From Bacteroidales bacterium (GTDB lineage: Bacteria; Bacteroidota; Bacteroidia; Bacteroidales; VadinHA17), in the NCBI GenBank assembly GCA_025358645.1, contig JANYIW010000254.1:1-38453 (forward strand): DNA of 38,453 bases, given 5' to 3'. The translations under genes were made by a program, and so were the position numbers. A model generated the notes under the pieces. It ran no database searches, was not told the origin of the DNA, and saw only the letters and a list, made by a program, of their open reading frames with translations. This document shows positions 17,013 through 26,157 of the stretch, piece by piece (within the stretch, counting starts at the first letter, position 1; every line of letters begins with the position of its first letter).

Positions 17013-18338
17013 TTATCGACATTCTTTTGGATAACACAGGAAGTATTTAGTTATTCTCGCTGAGAGGAACCGGTGGTCAAACATATCTGAAACATTTGAT
17101 ATGTCAGCAGTTTTCCCACTTTTAAGCAGTATTTTAACAACAGGAGCATCAGGTGTATAAGTCAGGTTTGAAATGCTATCTGTAAAAACATAATACTCTT
17201 CCAAACCAGAAATCAGATTCAGTATATTCTTTGCCTTGTCGCTAAGGTCGCGTACTCTTTTCAAAGGGAAAGGGTCATTCTGCAGTTCGACGGCGAAAAG
17301 ATCCCTCCGTAACAATCTGCCGGACAAATCTGAAAGTACCTTATCGGAATGGTCAGTCCAGTATTTGGCACAGACCATTATATCCGAATCATCGAGTCTT
17401 GTAAAATTTGCGGCAATCAGTCCCGGAGTAAATTTTCCATCATCTGTTAAATCGGAATGAGTGATATTATTGTATAGAAAAAACCTGAGTGCAGGGGTTG
17501 TATATAAGTCATTCCCTTCATTGGCAATTTCTTTTGCTCTTTTTAGTATTTTCACCAGGAGACTTTCGGCAGAAAGGACCGTTTTATGCATATAAACCTG
17601 CCAGTACATGAGCCGGCGGGCAATAAGAAATTTTTCAAGTGAATAGATCCCCTTTTCATCTACAACCAGACTATCGTCAACAACATTCAGCATTCTTATT
17701 ATCCTGTCTGATCCAACTGATCCTTCAATTACGCCGGTAAAAAAACTATCTCTTCGCAGATAATCAAGTCTGTCCATATCCATCTGACCGGAAATCAGCT
17801 CATGCAAAAATTTCCTGGAGTACTTGTCTGTGAAGATTTCAATGGTAAGATCGAGATTACCGTTGAATTTTTCATTCAGTTTTCTCATCAGCAGAAGAGA
17901 AATATCTTCATGTGTAATGCCGCTGATTATTGAATTTTCAAGTGCATGCGAAAATGGACCATGACCGGCATCATGCAGAAGTATAGCTATAAGAGTGGCT
18001 TCTTCTTCAACAGGTGAGATCATTACTCCCTTGCTTCTGAGGGTAGCGATAGCCATATTCATCAGATGCAATGCACCAAGTCCATGCTGAAATCTGCTAT
18101 GGTTTGCGCCAGGATAAACAAAACTTGTTAACCCCAACTGTTTTATATTCCGTAATCTCTGGAACCAGGGATGCTCAATAAGGTCAAAAACAAAATCGCC
18201 CGGGATGCTTATAAACCCATAAACAGGGTCATTAATTATTTTTCTCTTATTTGTCAGATAGACCACCTGGAAAATTTTATCTACAAAAATAGGAATAAGT
18301 TTTAGAATGCAATAATCCGGAAGCTTTAACCGGCACAC
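17013..18338 (-). CDS. HD-domain phosphohydrolase (dNTPase-like)
   Basis: An HD-superfamily metal-dependent phosphohydrolase related to dGTP triphosphohydrolases and YdhJ-type proteins. It has HPWFQRLRNIKQLG (about residues 57-70), SRFQHGLGALHL, the HD pair in ILLHDAGHGPFSHALE and DMDRLDYLRRDSFFTG. Its substrate is not known. The ORF track begins at a GTG (18338) and no ATG occurs before about residue 90. The conserved part begins near NKRKIINDPVYGF, so a second GTG at 18266 (417 aa) may be the true start; the first 24 residues are doubtful. It sits 33 bases after the radical SAM gene and 15 before lpxD. This HD-lpxD-lpxC-lpxA order recurs in Bacteroidetes. Confidence 0.9.
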   Translation of the reverse strand: MCRLKLPDYCILKLIPIFVDKIFQVVYLTNKRKIINDPVYGFISIPGDFVFDLIEHPWFQRLRNIKQLGLTSFVYPGANHSRFQHGLGALHLMNMAIATLRSKGVMISPVEEEATLIAILLHDAGHGPFSHALENSIISGITHEDISLLLMRKLNEKFNGNLDLTIEIFTDKYSRKFLHELISGQMDMDRLDYLRRDSFFTGVIEGSVGSDRIIRMLNVVDDSLVVDEKGIYSLEKFLIARRLMYWQVYMHKTVLSAESLLVKILKRAKEIANEGNDLYTTPALRFFLYNNITHSDLTDDGKFTPGLIAANFTRLDDSDIMVCAKYWTDHSDKVLSDLSGRLLRRDLFAVELQNDPFPLKRVRDLSDKAKNILNLISGLEEYYVFTDSISNLTYTPDAPVVKILLKSGKTADISNVSDMFDHRFLSARITKYFLCYPKECR

Positions 18339-18371
18339 AAGTCCAATTTTAAATAAGTTTCAACCTCCCAT

Positions 18372-19340
18372 TCAGGAGGATAAGGGACTTTCAAATGGAT
18401 TTTCCTTATTAAAGTCAGGCATGTAATTAAGATTACTATCCATTTCCTGAATCCATCCATTTCTGAAACCCAGAGCTTCCATTGTCTCAACTACGGACTC
18501 ATATTCTGCTTTGCAGAGATTGCGGTTAAGTATCGGATGTTGTTTCACCTGTGATGTAGGATGGTATTGAGACATGAGTGAAAGATGAACACCAGGTGAC
18601 AACTCTTCAGCAATTGAAAATAAAACTTTTTTACTCTCTTCATCATGACCCGGTAAGACAAGATGTCTGACCAGCAGTCCGTTTTCTGCCCTGTTATTTT
18701 CATCAATTGCAAGCGTTGATCCCTTCTGATAATACATCTCTTTAATAGCTCTAAGCGCTATTTCCGGATAATCGGAAGCATCTGAATACCCTGATGCAAT
18801 CTCCTTAGTAACATATTTATAATCCGGAAGGTACACATCAATTAATCCCGACAGGCTTTGGATGGTTTCCAGTTTATCATAACTATTTGTATTGTATACT
18901 GTTATTGGTTTGTAGCCTCGCGAATTCAAACCTTTAATTATTGCTTTTACCTGTGGTACTACATGGGAAGGAGATACAAAACCAATTGCAGATATGCCTC
19001 CTGAAAGTATGCTGACTATCTTATCAAGAACCTCCTCCAGATCTGTTCCGGCATTTCCGGCAACTGATCCACACTGACTTATTTCATGATTCTGACAATA
19101 AAGACAATGAAGATTGCATCCGGTAAAAAATATGTTACAAATACCATCCGATCCGCTTATGACGGGCTCCTCTCCTCTGTGAATACAGACCGAAGCAATG
19201 TTCAAGCCTGCATCCGTTCCGCAGTAGCCTGATCCGCCTTCGAACCTGTTTATTCCACACTCCCTCGGACATAAGGTACAATTCTCAAGAATTAACCTGT
19301 CATTATTGTCATATATATCTGCCTGTTTCACAGTGTTCAC
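18372..19340 (-). CDS. radical SAM protein, PflX/PflA-related
   Basis: A 322-residue radical SAM enzyme of the PflX group (COG1313-type), related to pyruvate formate-lyase activating enzymes. The radical SAM cluster motif is CNLHCLYCQ (about 75-83), followed by GGISAIGFVSPSHV. N-terminal cysteines CTLCPRECGINR and GYCGTD may hold a further metal site. No glycyl-radical enzyme is encoded nearby, so the substrate is unknown. The start is a GTG (19340), since no ATG is available in that region; another GTG lies three codons on. It is the first gene of the set leading into HD, lpxD, lpxC-fabZ and lpxA. Confidence 0.87.
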   Translation of the reverse strand: MNTVKQADIYDNNDRLILENCTLCPRECGINRFEGGSGYCGTDAGLNIASVCIHRGEEPVISGSDGICNIFFTGCNLHCLYCQNHEISQCGSVAGNAGTDLEEVLDKIVSILSGGISAIGFVSPSHVVPQVKAIIKGLNSRGYKPITVYNTNSYDKLETIQSLSGLIDVYLPDYKYVTKEIASGYSDASDYPEIALRAIKEMYYQKGSTLAIDENNRAENGLLVRHLVLPGHDEESKKVLFSIAEELSPGVHLSLMSQYHPTSQVKQHPILNRNLCKAEYESVVETMEALGFRNGWIQEMDSNLNYMPDFNKENPFESPLSS

Positions 19341-19461
19341 TGAAATGTATTAATCTGTTCCCTGTTAGTTTTAAGTGATTTGCAAAGATCTAAATGTTTC
19401 CTGATTTTCAAGCTACGTATTTGAACCACAAGCATAATACTTCAATATTAATACTGAATAT

Positions 19462-19492
19462 TTTGGTGATTTAATATAAATATGTACCTTTG
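19462..19492 (+). promoter_or_regulatory. promoter of the rimP-nusA-infB operon
   Basis: TTTG (19462-19465), a 19-bp spacer, then TACCTTTG (19485-19492): a full match to the Bacteroidetes -33/-7 consensus. Transcription would start near 19498-19500, making a leader of about 60 bases. Confidence 0.75.
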
Positions 19493-19505
19493 TCAGCGAA
19501 TTGAG

Positions 19506-19547
19506 GAGAATTTGACCTAGGGGACCAGAGTCCCCTATTTTATTCTC
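19506..19547 (+). promoter_or_regulatory. structured rimP leader with terminator-like hairpin (possible attenuator)
   Basis: A perfect 8-bp stem TAGGGGAC / GTCCCCTA (19518-19537, loop CAGA) is followed by TTTTATT. An outer stem GAGAAT (19506-19511) / ATTCTC (19542-19547) encloses it. The structure fills almost the whole leader between the promoter and the rimP ATG at 19560, so it could act as an attenuator or a protein-binding site. NusA, a termination factor, is encoded downstream. Confidence 0.6.
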
Positions 19548-19559
19548 GGTTTTTGAAAA

Positions 19560-20012
19560 ATGATAGAAAAACAGAAAATACAGGGATTAGTAGAGGAGTT
19601 TACAAAGGGAACCGGGCTCTTTCTTGTTGCTGTTAAAATAAATAATGGTAACAGGATTATTGTACTTGTTGATAAAAATGAAGGTATAACAATTGATGAA
19701 TGCGCAGCAATACACAGGCATATTGAAAATGGACTCGACCGCGAAACAGAGGATTTTGAATTGCAGGTATCCTCTCCTGGCCTGGACTTGCCTTTTGTAG
19801 TTATTGAACAATACATCAAAAATGCGGGTAAAAAAGCCGAAGTTGTGGACTCCGAAGGATCAATATATATCGGGAAACTTAAAAATGTTACCACAGGTGG
19901 ATTTGAGCTTGAAACTGAAATAAAAACAAAAGGAAGACCAATAGAACTGAAGGATATTTCGTTCAATTTTGAACAAATAAAATCGACAAGAATTATTTTG
20001 ACAATTAAATAA
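19560..20012 (+). CDS. rimP: ribosome maturation factor RimP
   Basis: Assists 30S ribosomal subunit maturation. The 150-residue protein has the N-terminal domain with LFLVAVKINNGNRIIVLVDK and the conserved IDECAAIHRHIENGLDRE, the VSSPGLDLPF segment, and a C-terminal SH3-like domain from about residue 90. Length is typical. It is the first gene of rimP-nusA-infB; nusA begins 20 bases after its stop. The leader carries a strong hairpin. Confidence 0.93.
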   Translation: MIEKQKIQGLVEEFTKGTGLFLVAVKINNGNRIIVLVDKNEGITIDECAAIHRHIENGLDRETEDFELQVSSPGLDLPFVVIEQYIKNAGKKAEVVDSEGSIYIGKLKNVTTGGFELETEIKTKGRPIELKDISFNFEQIKSTRIILTIK

Positions 20013-20032
20013 TAATAAGAGGTTTACACCAG

Positions 20033-21271
20033 ATGGAAAATGTTAATTTAATCGACACTTTTTCGGAATTCAAGGAGCTGAAAAATATTGATCGCCCTAC
20101 AATGATGAGCGTTCTTGAAGATGTGTTCCGGAGCATGCTCGCAAAAAAATATGGTTCAGCTGATAATTTCGACATAATTGTCAATATTGACAAAGGCGAC
20201 TTTGAAATATGGAGGAATAGGGTTGTTGTTGAAGACAAAGAGCTCACTGATCCCATAATTCAGATTCCTCTTTCAAAGGCCAAAGAGATTGATGGAGATT
20301 ATGAGGTAGGCGAAGAAGTCTCTGACGAAGTTAAATTTCTTGACTTTGGAAGAAGAGCTATATTATCCTTAAGACAAAACCTGACAGCACGTATTCTCGA
20401 TCTGGAAAAAAATAATATTTATATCAAATATAAAGACCGGATAGGTGAAATAGTCACTGGAGAAGTATACCAGGTTTGGAAAAGGGAAATCCTTGTGCTT
20501 GATGATGATGGAAATGAACTTATCCTGCCAAAAAGCGAACAGATCCCTTCCGATCATTTTCGTAAGGGAGATTCTATCAGGGCTGTTGTGATAAAAGTTG
20601 AAATGAGAAACAATACACCTTTTATCATCCTGAGCCGTACCTCACCCATATTTCTGGAAAGGCTGTTTGAACTTGAAGTTCCGGAAATTTTTGATGGTCT
20701 GATTACAATCAAAAATATAGTAAGAGTACCCGGTGAACGTGCAAAGGTAGCAGTCGAATCTTATGACGAGAGAATTGATCCGGTTGGTGCATGTGTCGGA
20801 ATGAAAGGCTCCAGAATTCATGGTATTGTAAGGGAATTGCGAAACGAAAACATAGATGTTATAAACTATACTTCCAATAATCAGCTTTTTATACAGAGGG
20901 CGCTCAGCCCGGCAAAGATTACATCAATCAAACTTGTTGAAGAGACAAAGAGGGCAGAAATATATCTGAAACCCAATGAAGTTTCACTTGCAATTGGTAA
21001 AGGGGGTCTGAATATTAAGCTGGCAAGTCAGCTCACAGGATATGAAATCGATGTTTACAGGGAACCAGGCGGAGAAGATGAGGAAGATGTTAATCTTGAT
21101 GAATTTGAAGATGAAATTGAAGATTGGATAATTGAAGAACTCAAGGCTATTGGTTGCGACACAGCAAGAAGTGTTCTGAATCTTTCAATAAGTGACCTTG
21201 TAAAGAGAACTGATCTTGAAGAAGAGACTGTAAAAGAGGTTGTTAACATTCTAAGAGCCGAATTTGAATAA
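20033..21271 (+). CDS. nusA: transcription termination/antitermination factor NusA
   Basis: Binds RNA polymerase and nascent RNA, controlling pausing, termination and antitermination. Domains in order: N-terminal polymerase-binding region (1-about 125), an S1 domain (about 130-200, IGEIVTGEVYQVWKREILVL), KH1 with GACVGMKGSRIHGIVRELR, KH2 with LAIGKGGLNIKLASQLTG, and an acidic C-terminal tail with a short helical segment (about 360-412). 412 residues, normal for Bacteroidetes, which lack the long E. coli C-terminal repeats. It lies 20 bases after rimP and 63 before infB, and may control its own operon through the leader hairpin (inference). Confidence 0.96.
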   Translation: MENVNLIDTFSEFKELKNIDRPTMMSVLEDVFRSMLAKKYGSADNFDIIVNIDKGDFEIWRNRVVVEDKELTDPIIQIPLSKAKEIDGDYEVGEEVSDEVKFLDFGRRAILSLRQNLTARILDLEKNNIYIKYKDRIGEIVTGEVYQVWKREILVLDDDGNELILPKSEQIPSDHFRKGDSIRAVVIKVEMRNNTPFIILSRTSPIFLERLFELEVPEIFDGLITIKNIVRVPGERAKVAVESYDERIDPVGACVGMKGSRIHGIVRELRNENIDVINYTSNNQLFIQRALSPAKITSIKLVEETKRAEIYLKPNEVSLAIGKGGLNIKLASQLTGYEIDVYREPGGEDEEDVNLDEFEDEIEDWIIEELKAIGCDTARSVLNLSISDLVKRTDLEEETVKEVVNILRAEFE

Positions 21272-21334
21272 AAATAAATATAAACTTTTAACGATCAGAG
21301 GTTTTTGAAGTTTTAATAAAGGCAAGGCATATTT

Positions 21335-24300
21335 ATGACAGAGGATATCAAGGTTACAAGATTAAGCAAAGCAGCCCGCGAATTCAATGTGGGAATATCC
21401 ACTATTGTCGAATACCTGCACAAAAAAGGGTTTGATCTTGATCCCAACCCAAATACTAAACTTCCGTTTGAAGCTTATATTTTGCTGGTAAAAGAGTACA
21501 GTACAGATATCAGCGTAAAAAAGGAGTCTGAAAAACTAATCCTTAAAGATCTCCATAGAAAGAAGGAATCAGTCTCTATCAATGATTTTTCAGAGAAGAC
21601 TGAGGCTGAAGAATCTGAGAGAGAAGATAATGTACTTGTCACAGATTCTTCAGGAGTAAAGTCAACGGTAGATATTAAAACTGAAATCAGAAAACCCGAA
21701 GTCAAGCTTGTTGGTAAAATTGATTTGGAAAAGACATTAAAACCAAAGGTTGTAAAAGTTATTCCTCATAAAGAGGAGAATATACATAAGCCTGTCCAGG
21801 AACCGGTTGAACCTGCAAAGGCTGAAAAGAAAAAACAAGTCGCCGAAACAGCAACACCTGAGATTATCACTCCTGTTGAAGAAAAAAAATCTAAATCAAA
21901 TATTGACCTTCGTATTGTCGGGAAGATTGATCTTGATACAATTGCTAAAGACACAAAACCTGTAAAAAAAGAGGAACATAAAAAGAAATCAAAAATTGTT
22001 GCGGACGAGCAAAACAAAGTAAAGGAGATCATCCCTGAGACTGTGACGAAACCAGTCGCTAAGCCGGAACCTGAAATTATAGAAGAACCGGTTGCTGAGC
22101 CGGTAATTGATGAACTCAGGATTGAAGAAATTACTAAAGATGTTGTTATACCCGGGACAGAAGAAGATATTGTTGCTCTTTATAAGACTGATTTCAAAAA
22201 ACTGGTTGGACCAAGGGTTGTCGGAAGAATTGATCTTCCAGTTGAAGAGAAAAAGAAAACTACTCCTTTTCAACCTGTCAGAGTTAGCGGCGAATCCGAT
22301 TTCAGGAGGAAAAAGAGAAGAAAGAGAATACTGAAAGAAAAAGAAGGAGTACCCGTTGTTAAACCGGTAACAACCGATAAGAAAGAAAAACCCACTAATA
22401 AAAAGGTGGTAAAAAGAAGACCTGTCAGGGCCGTAGTGAATGATGAAGAAGTTCAGAAGCAGATAAAAGAGACACTTGCAAGGCTCACCACAAAAGGTAA
22501 ATCCAAAGGTTCAAGATACCGCAGAGAAAAAAGGGAGGCTGTAAGCCAGAAACACCAGGAAGTTGTTGATCAGCAGGAACTCGATAAAAATATTCTTAAA
22601 GTCACTGAATTCGTGTCGGTTAATGAACTTGCTTCGATGATGAATACTCCCGTCACTGACATCATTTCGACATGCATGAATCTTGGCCTGTTTGTTTCAA
22701 TAAACCAGCGACTTGATGCAGAAACTATGGCGCTTCTTGCAGATGAATTCGGCTACAAGGTAGAATTTGTCAGTGCTGAATTACAGGAGGCCGTTCGTGA
22801 AGAAGAGGATAAAGAGGCAGATCTTAAACCAAGGCCACCCATAGTTACCGTTATGGGACATGTTGATCATGGTAAAACAAAGTTACTCGACTATATAAGG
22901 AATACCAACGTGATTGCTGGTGAGGCCGGAGGTATTACTCAACATATCGGCGCTTATGGTGTTATCCTGGAGGATGGACGACAGATAACATTTCTTGATA
23001 CTCCTGGTCATGAGGCATTTACAGCTATGCGTGCACGTGGCGCTCAAATAACCGATATAGCAATTATCGTGGTTGCAGCTGACGATGGTGTTATGCCACA
23101 GACAAAAGAAGCTATTAATCATGCCTCAGCAGCCGGGGTCCCGATAATTTTTGCTATCAACAAAATTGATAAGCCAACTTCAAATCCTGATAAGATAAAA
23201 GAGGCTTTGGCAACTATGAATTACCTGGTTGAAGATTGGGGAGGAAAGTATCAATCCCAGGAAATTTCTGCAAAGAGCGGACTTAATATTGATGTACTTC
23301 TTGACAAAATACTTCTTGAAGCAGAGATGCTTGAACTAAAAGCTAATCCCGACAAACCAGCTCTCGGAACAGTTATTGAATCATCTCTTGATAAGGGCAG
23401 GGGATTTACCGCGACTGTCCTGGTTAAAGCCGGAACTCTCCGAATCGGCGATGTTATGCTGGCAGGCAGCTGCTTTGGACATATCAAAGCTATGTACAAC
23501 GAAAGAGGAAATAAGGTTGAAGTAGTCGGACCGGCCACTCCTACACTTGTTCTGGGATTGAATGGCGCACCTCAGGCGGGCGATAAATTTAACGTGATGG
23601 AGAGCGATCGTGAGGCAAAAGATATTGCAACAAAGAGGGCTCAACTCCAGAGAGAACAGGGTCTCCGTACTCAGAAACATATTACACTCGATGAAATAGG
23701 CCGGAGAATTGCCATAGGAAATTTCCAGGAACTTAACATAATAGTGAAAGGTGATGTCGACGGTTCAGTAGAAGCTTTAAGCGACTCACTTATTAAACTC
23801 TCAACACCTGAGATCCAGCTTAATATTATTCATAAGGCAGTCGGGCAGATTTCAGAATCTGACGTTCTTCTTGCTGCAGCCTCGAACGCCATTATAGTCG
23901 GGTTCCAGGTAAGACCGTCTGTGAGCGCCAGAAAACTTGCTGAAAAAGAGGAGATCGATGTGCGTCTCTATTCAATCATCTACAATGCTATTGAAGAGAT
24001 ACGATCCGCTATGGAAGGTATGCTCATGCCTGAAGTCAGAGAAGAGATTGTAGCAACTCTTGAAATACGAGAGATCTTCAAGGTCACGAAAGTTGGAACT
24101 GTTGCCGGTTGCTATGTTAAAGAGGGCAAAATAACAAGGAATACCAGGATAAGAATTATTCGCGATGGTATTGTAATTTATACCGGGGAACTTGGATCAC
24201 TCAAACGATTCAAGGACGATGTGAAAGAAGTCGTTGGTGGTTATGAATGCGGACTCAACATCCATAATTTCAATGACATAGAAGTAGGCGATATGGTTGA

Positions 24301-24337
24301 AGGCTACCAGGAATTCGAGGTTAAAAAGACTCTATAA
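21335..24337 (+). CDS. infB: translation initiation factor IF-2
   Basis: GTPase that brings initiator tRNA to the ribosome. At 1000 residues it is longer than the 890 of E. coli because of a charged N-terminal linker (about 80-420) rich in Lys/Glu/Pro. A short motif recurs in that linker three times: LVGKIDL near 125, IVGKIDL near 194 and VVGRIDL near 295. Residues 1-55 form an IF2_N-like helical module ([20 protein letters not shown]), with a second one around 420-470. The G domain has GHVDHGKT (about 508-515), DTPGHEAF and NKID, followed by the C-terminal beta-barrels. Its stop overlaps that of convergent gcvH. Confidence 0.97.
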   Translation: MTEDIKVTRLSKAAREFNVGISTIVEYLHKKGFDLDPNPNTKLPFEAYILLVKEYSTDISVKKESEKLILKDLHRKKESVSINDFSEKTEAEESEREDNVLVTDSSGVKSTVDIKTEIRKPEVKLVGKIDLEKTLKPKVVKVIPHKEENIHKPVQEPVEPAKAEKKKQVAETATPEIITPVEEKKSKSNIDLRIVGKIDLDTIAKDTKPVKKEEHKKKSKIVADEQNKVKEIIPETVTKPVAKPEPEIIEEPVAEPVIDELRIEEITKDVVIPGTEEDIVALYKTDFKKLVGPRVVGRIDLPVEEKKKTTPFQPVRVSGESDFRRKKRRKRILKEKEGVPVVKPVTTDKKEKPTNKKVVKRRPVRAVVNDEEVQKQIKETLARLTTKGKSKGSRYRREKREAVSQKHQEVVDQQELDKNILKVTEFVSVNELASMMNTPVTDIISTCMNLGLFVSINQRLDAETMALLADEFGYKVEFVSAELQEAVREEEDKEADLKPRPPIVTVMGHVDHGKTKLLDYIRNTNVIAGEAGGITQHIGAYGVILEDGRQITFLDTPGHEAFTAMRARGAQITDIAIIVVAADDGVMPQTKEAINHASAAGVPIIFAINKIDKPTSNPDKIKEALATMNYLVEDWGGKYQSQEISAKSGLNIDVLLDKILLEAEMLELKANPDKPALGTVIESSLDKGRGFTATVLVKAGTLRIGDVMLAGSCFGHIKAMYNERGNKVEVVGPATPTLVLGLNGAPQAGDKFNVMESDREAKDIATKRAQLQREQGLRTQKHITLDEIGRRIAIGNFQELNIIVKGDVDGSVEALSDSLIKLSTPEIQLNIIHKAVGQISESDVLLAAASNAIIVGFQVRPSVSARKLAEKEEIDVRLYSIIYNAIEEIRSAMEGMLMPEVREEIVATLEIREIFKVTKVGTVAGCYVKEGKITRNTRIRIIRDGIVIYTGELGSLKRFKDDVKEVVGGYECGLNIHNFNDIEVGDMVEGYQEFEVKKTL

Positions 24338-24706
24338 CAGAGCTGTATACTTTTCAGCTGTAAGAAGGTCATTAATCTCAGAAGGGTTGGTTATTTTGAT
24401 CTTAACCATCCATCCTTTTCCATAGGGATCCTTGTTAACAACATCAGGAGATTCTTCAAGTGCGGGATTCATTTCCAGAATCTCTCCACTAACAGGCATA
24501 AACATGTCGGAAACTGTTTTTACAGCTTCAATAGTGCCGAACACCTCTTCCTTCTTAAGTGTTTCACCAATTGTTTCAATCTCAATGAAAACCACATCAC
24601 CTAACTCACCCTGAGCAAAATCAGTCACTCCGATGTAACCGATGTTTCCTTCTACCCGAAGCCACTCATGGTCTTTTGTGTACAATAAATTTACAGGAAC
24701 ATTCAT
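24332..24706 (-). CDS. gcvH: glycine cleavage system H protein
   Basis: Lipoyl carrier protein of the glycine cleavage complex, moving the aminomethyl group between the P, T and L proteins. The lipoylated Lys is Lys63 in [15 protein letters not shown]; the N-terminal [10 protein letters not shown] and [17 protein letters not shown] are typical. 124 residues, normal. The stop codon lies inside the end of infB, a 6-base convergent overlap. No other gcv gene is in the window. A TATTTTTG box (minus strand) with CAAA 17 bp further up lies 26-54 bases before the start. Confidence 0.96.
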   Translation of the reverse strand: MNVPVNLLYTKDHEWLRVEGNIGYIGVTDFAQGELGDVVFIEIETIGETLKKEEVFGTIEAVKTVSDMFMPVSGEILEMNPALEESPDVVNKDPYGKGWMVKIKITNPSEINDLLTAEKYTALL

Positions 24707-24731
24707 ATTTGAGATGATTAATTTAGTTAGC

Positions 24732-24760
24732 CAAAAATAAAGCTTTTTTTGTTTATCAAA
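24732..24760 (-). promoter_or_regulatory. possible gcvH promoter with overlapping dyad
   Basis: On minus, TTTG (24757-24760), a 17-bp spacer, then TATTTTTG (24732-24739). The spacer is 2 bp shorter than usual. A perfect inverted repeat TTTATCA / TGATAAA (24752-24769) covers the -33 box and could be an operator. Confidence 0.4.
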
Positions 24761-24813
24761 GGTGATAAATACCTTTATTTGAAATTCGTTATAGTATCCT
24801 CATCACATGATTA

Positions 24814-25839
24814 TTAAATACTCCTGGCACTCTTAGAAGACCCTTTGACTACCATCTCCGTCTTAATAACTATTGTTTGAGATGGCAGATTATGTTTTTT
24901 TTCTATACGATCAATAAGTAATTTTACAGCTTCCCTTCCTATGAGGTAACCATGTTGTTCAACTGACGACAAAGTCGGAGTTGTAATATCAGAGATCATC
25001 CCGCTTGTAAAACCGACTACTGAAACATCCTCAGGTACCTTGAACCCGCACTCTTTAATCATATTCATTGCCTCAACTGCAGTCAGGTCATTTACAGCAA
25101 AAATCCCATCCGGCCTTTTTTCCCGTTTCATTAGCTCCGGAACTACTATCCTTGCTTCTTCCCTGGTATCACAACTAATAATGTTTTGATTGTTTATCGG
25201 CTGGTTAAAGTATTTCAGAGCTCTCACATACCCATCTTTTCGGCTCTTCCCTATCTGAAGATTCTGAGGTCCCGCCAGGTGGACAATATTTTTACATCCA
25301 ATATTAATTAAATGTTTAACTGCATCGAATGCCCCCACTTCATCATCCACCACTACCCTGTCTGTATCAATCTCGCTGCTTATCCTGTCAAAGAAAACCA
25401 ATGGTATCCCATTTTCCTGGATCTTTCTGAAGTGATTAAAATCGCTGGTAACTTTCGTAACTGATACCAATATTCCATCAACCCTGCTTGATAATAAAGT
25501 TTCAACTGCCTTGACTTCCCTCTCATAAGATTCATTCGATTGGCAGAACATTACATGGTATCCTGAATCGTAAGCCAGATCCTCAATGCCACTGATTACT
25601 GTAGAAAAAAAATAGTGAACTATTTCCGGAACAATCACTCCTATTATTTTGGTAAGTCCGCTTTTAAGACTAAGCGCAATCGGATCGGGTTTATAGTGCC
25701 ATTTTTCCACTAGATCACGAACTGATTGTTTGGTTGATAGACTTATGTCCCGATGGCCCTTTAAAGCTTTTGAAACTGTGGATGGAGATATCCCTAATTC
25801 TTTTGCTATATCTTTTATGGTAACCTGGCCTTTGAACAT
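24814..25839 (-). CDS. LacI-family transcriptional regulator of the sus locus
   Basis: A 341-residue LacI/GalR-type regulator. The N-terminal helix-turn-helix is VTIKDIAKELGISPSTVSKA (residues about 6-25), followed by a periplasmic-binding-protein-like sugar domain (about 60-335) with VDGILVSVTKV, FFDRISSEIDTDRVVVDDEV and the family segment GYLIGREAVKLLIDRI. The track's start at 25911 is a TTG that adds 24 residues of no LacI character; the ATG at 25839 is used because the helix-turn-helix then begins in the normal place. It is divergent from susC, and regulators of this family commonly control maltose/starch loci in Bacteroidetes. The likely operator is CAAACGTTTG; the effector is probably a malto-oligosaccharide (inferred). 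Confidence 0.93.
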   Translation of the reverse strand: MFKGQVTIKDIAKELGISPSTVSKALKGHRDISLSTKQSVRDLVEKWHYKPDPIALSLKSGLTKIIGVIVPEIVHYFFSTVISGIEDLAYDSGYHVMFCQSNESYEREVKAVETLLSSRVDGILVSVTKVTSDFNHFRKIQENGIPLVFFDRISSEIDTDRVVVDDEVGAFDAVKHLINIGCKNIVHLAGPQNLQIGKSRKDGYVRALKYFNQPINNQNIISCDTREEARIVVPELMKREKRPDGIFAVNDLTAVEAMNMIKECGFKVPEDVSVVGFTSGMISDITTPTLSSVEQHGYLIGREAVKLLIDRIEKKHNLPSQTIVIKTEMVVKGSSKSARSI

Positions 25840-25998
25840 TTTCTTTTCTACTGATATTTTCCCTCTTCCCGAAATATAGCGATATATTCTGACTTTCACA
25901 AAAAACCACAAAAATCGATGCCTGAACGAGATTATTCTTATTCAAAAAGAATAATAATTAACTAAGGAACGAATAAAATGAATAAAAAATTAGCATTT

Positions 25999-26008
25999 CA
26001 AACGTTTG
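25999..26008. promoter_or_regulatory. palindromic LacI-type operator upstream of susC
   Basis: CAAACGTTTG is a perfect 10-bp palindrome with the central CG usual for LacI-family operators. It lies in the spacer between the regulator and susC, about 65 bp upstream of the susC -7 box. A second AACGTT core lies 101 bp further on. Confidence 0.55.
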
Positions 26009-26072
26009 CGGAACTATATGTTAACCAATTGAAATTTAATGCTTTCAATTACTTCTTATGAAATTTCTTTAA

Positions 26073-26080
26073 TACATTTG
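26073..26080 (+). promoter_or_regulatory. candidate susC -7 box
   Basis: TACATTTG matches TAnnTTTG exactly and would give a leader of about 70 bases. No TTTG is found 19-20 bp upstream, so the promoter may be weak or need activation. Confidence 0.4.
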
Positions 26081-26101
26081 TATTATTTGATAAACCTGGC
26101 G

Positions 26102-26107
26102 AACGTT
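26102..26107. promoter_or_regulatory. possible second operator core (AACGTT)
   Basis: The AACGTT core matches the centre of the 25999 palindrome, but the flanking bases are not symmetrical. It would lie just downstream of the transcription start, where a bound repressor could block the polymerase. Confidence 0.3.
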
Positions 26108-26157
26108 ATAAAAACAATTTGAAAGAAAACTATAAAACTTTTTAAACCAAACAGTCT

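Larger units (their letters stand above)
25840..26157. other. divergent spacer between LacI-type regulator and susC
   Basis: About 318 bases, with the weakly supported TTG extension of the regulator as the only alternative coding use. It holds an AT-rich inverted repeat (ATTATTC / GAATAAT, 25931-25955), the palindrome at 25999-26008, a TACATTTG box (26073-26080) and a second AACGTT site at 26102-26107. Confidence 0.55.

Noticed and set aside
25840-25911. 24-residue N-terminal extension of the LacI-type regulator in the ORF track
   Set aside because: It depends on a TTG start; the helix-turn-helix sits at the normal LacI position if the ATG at 25839 is used.
25931-25955. AT-rich inverted repeat ATTATTC / GAATAAT as an operator
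   Set aside because: Such repeats are frequent by chance in very AT-rich spacers, and it lacks the central CG of LacI operators.
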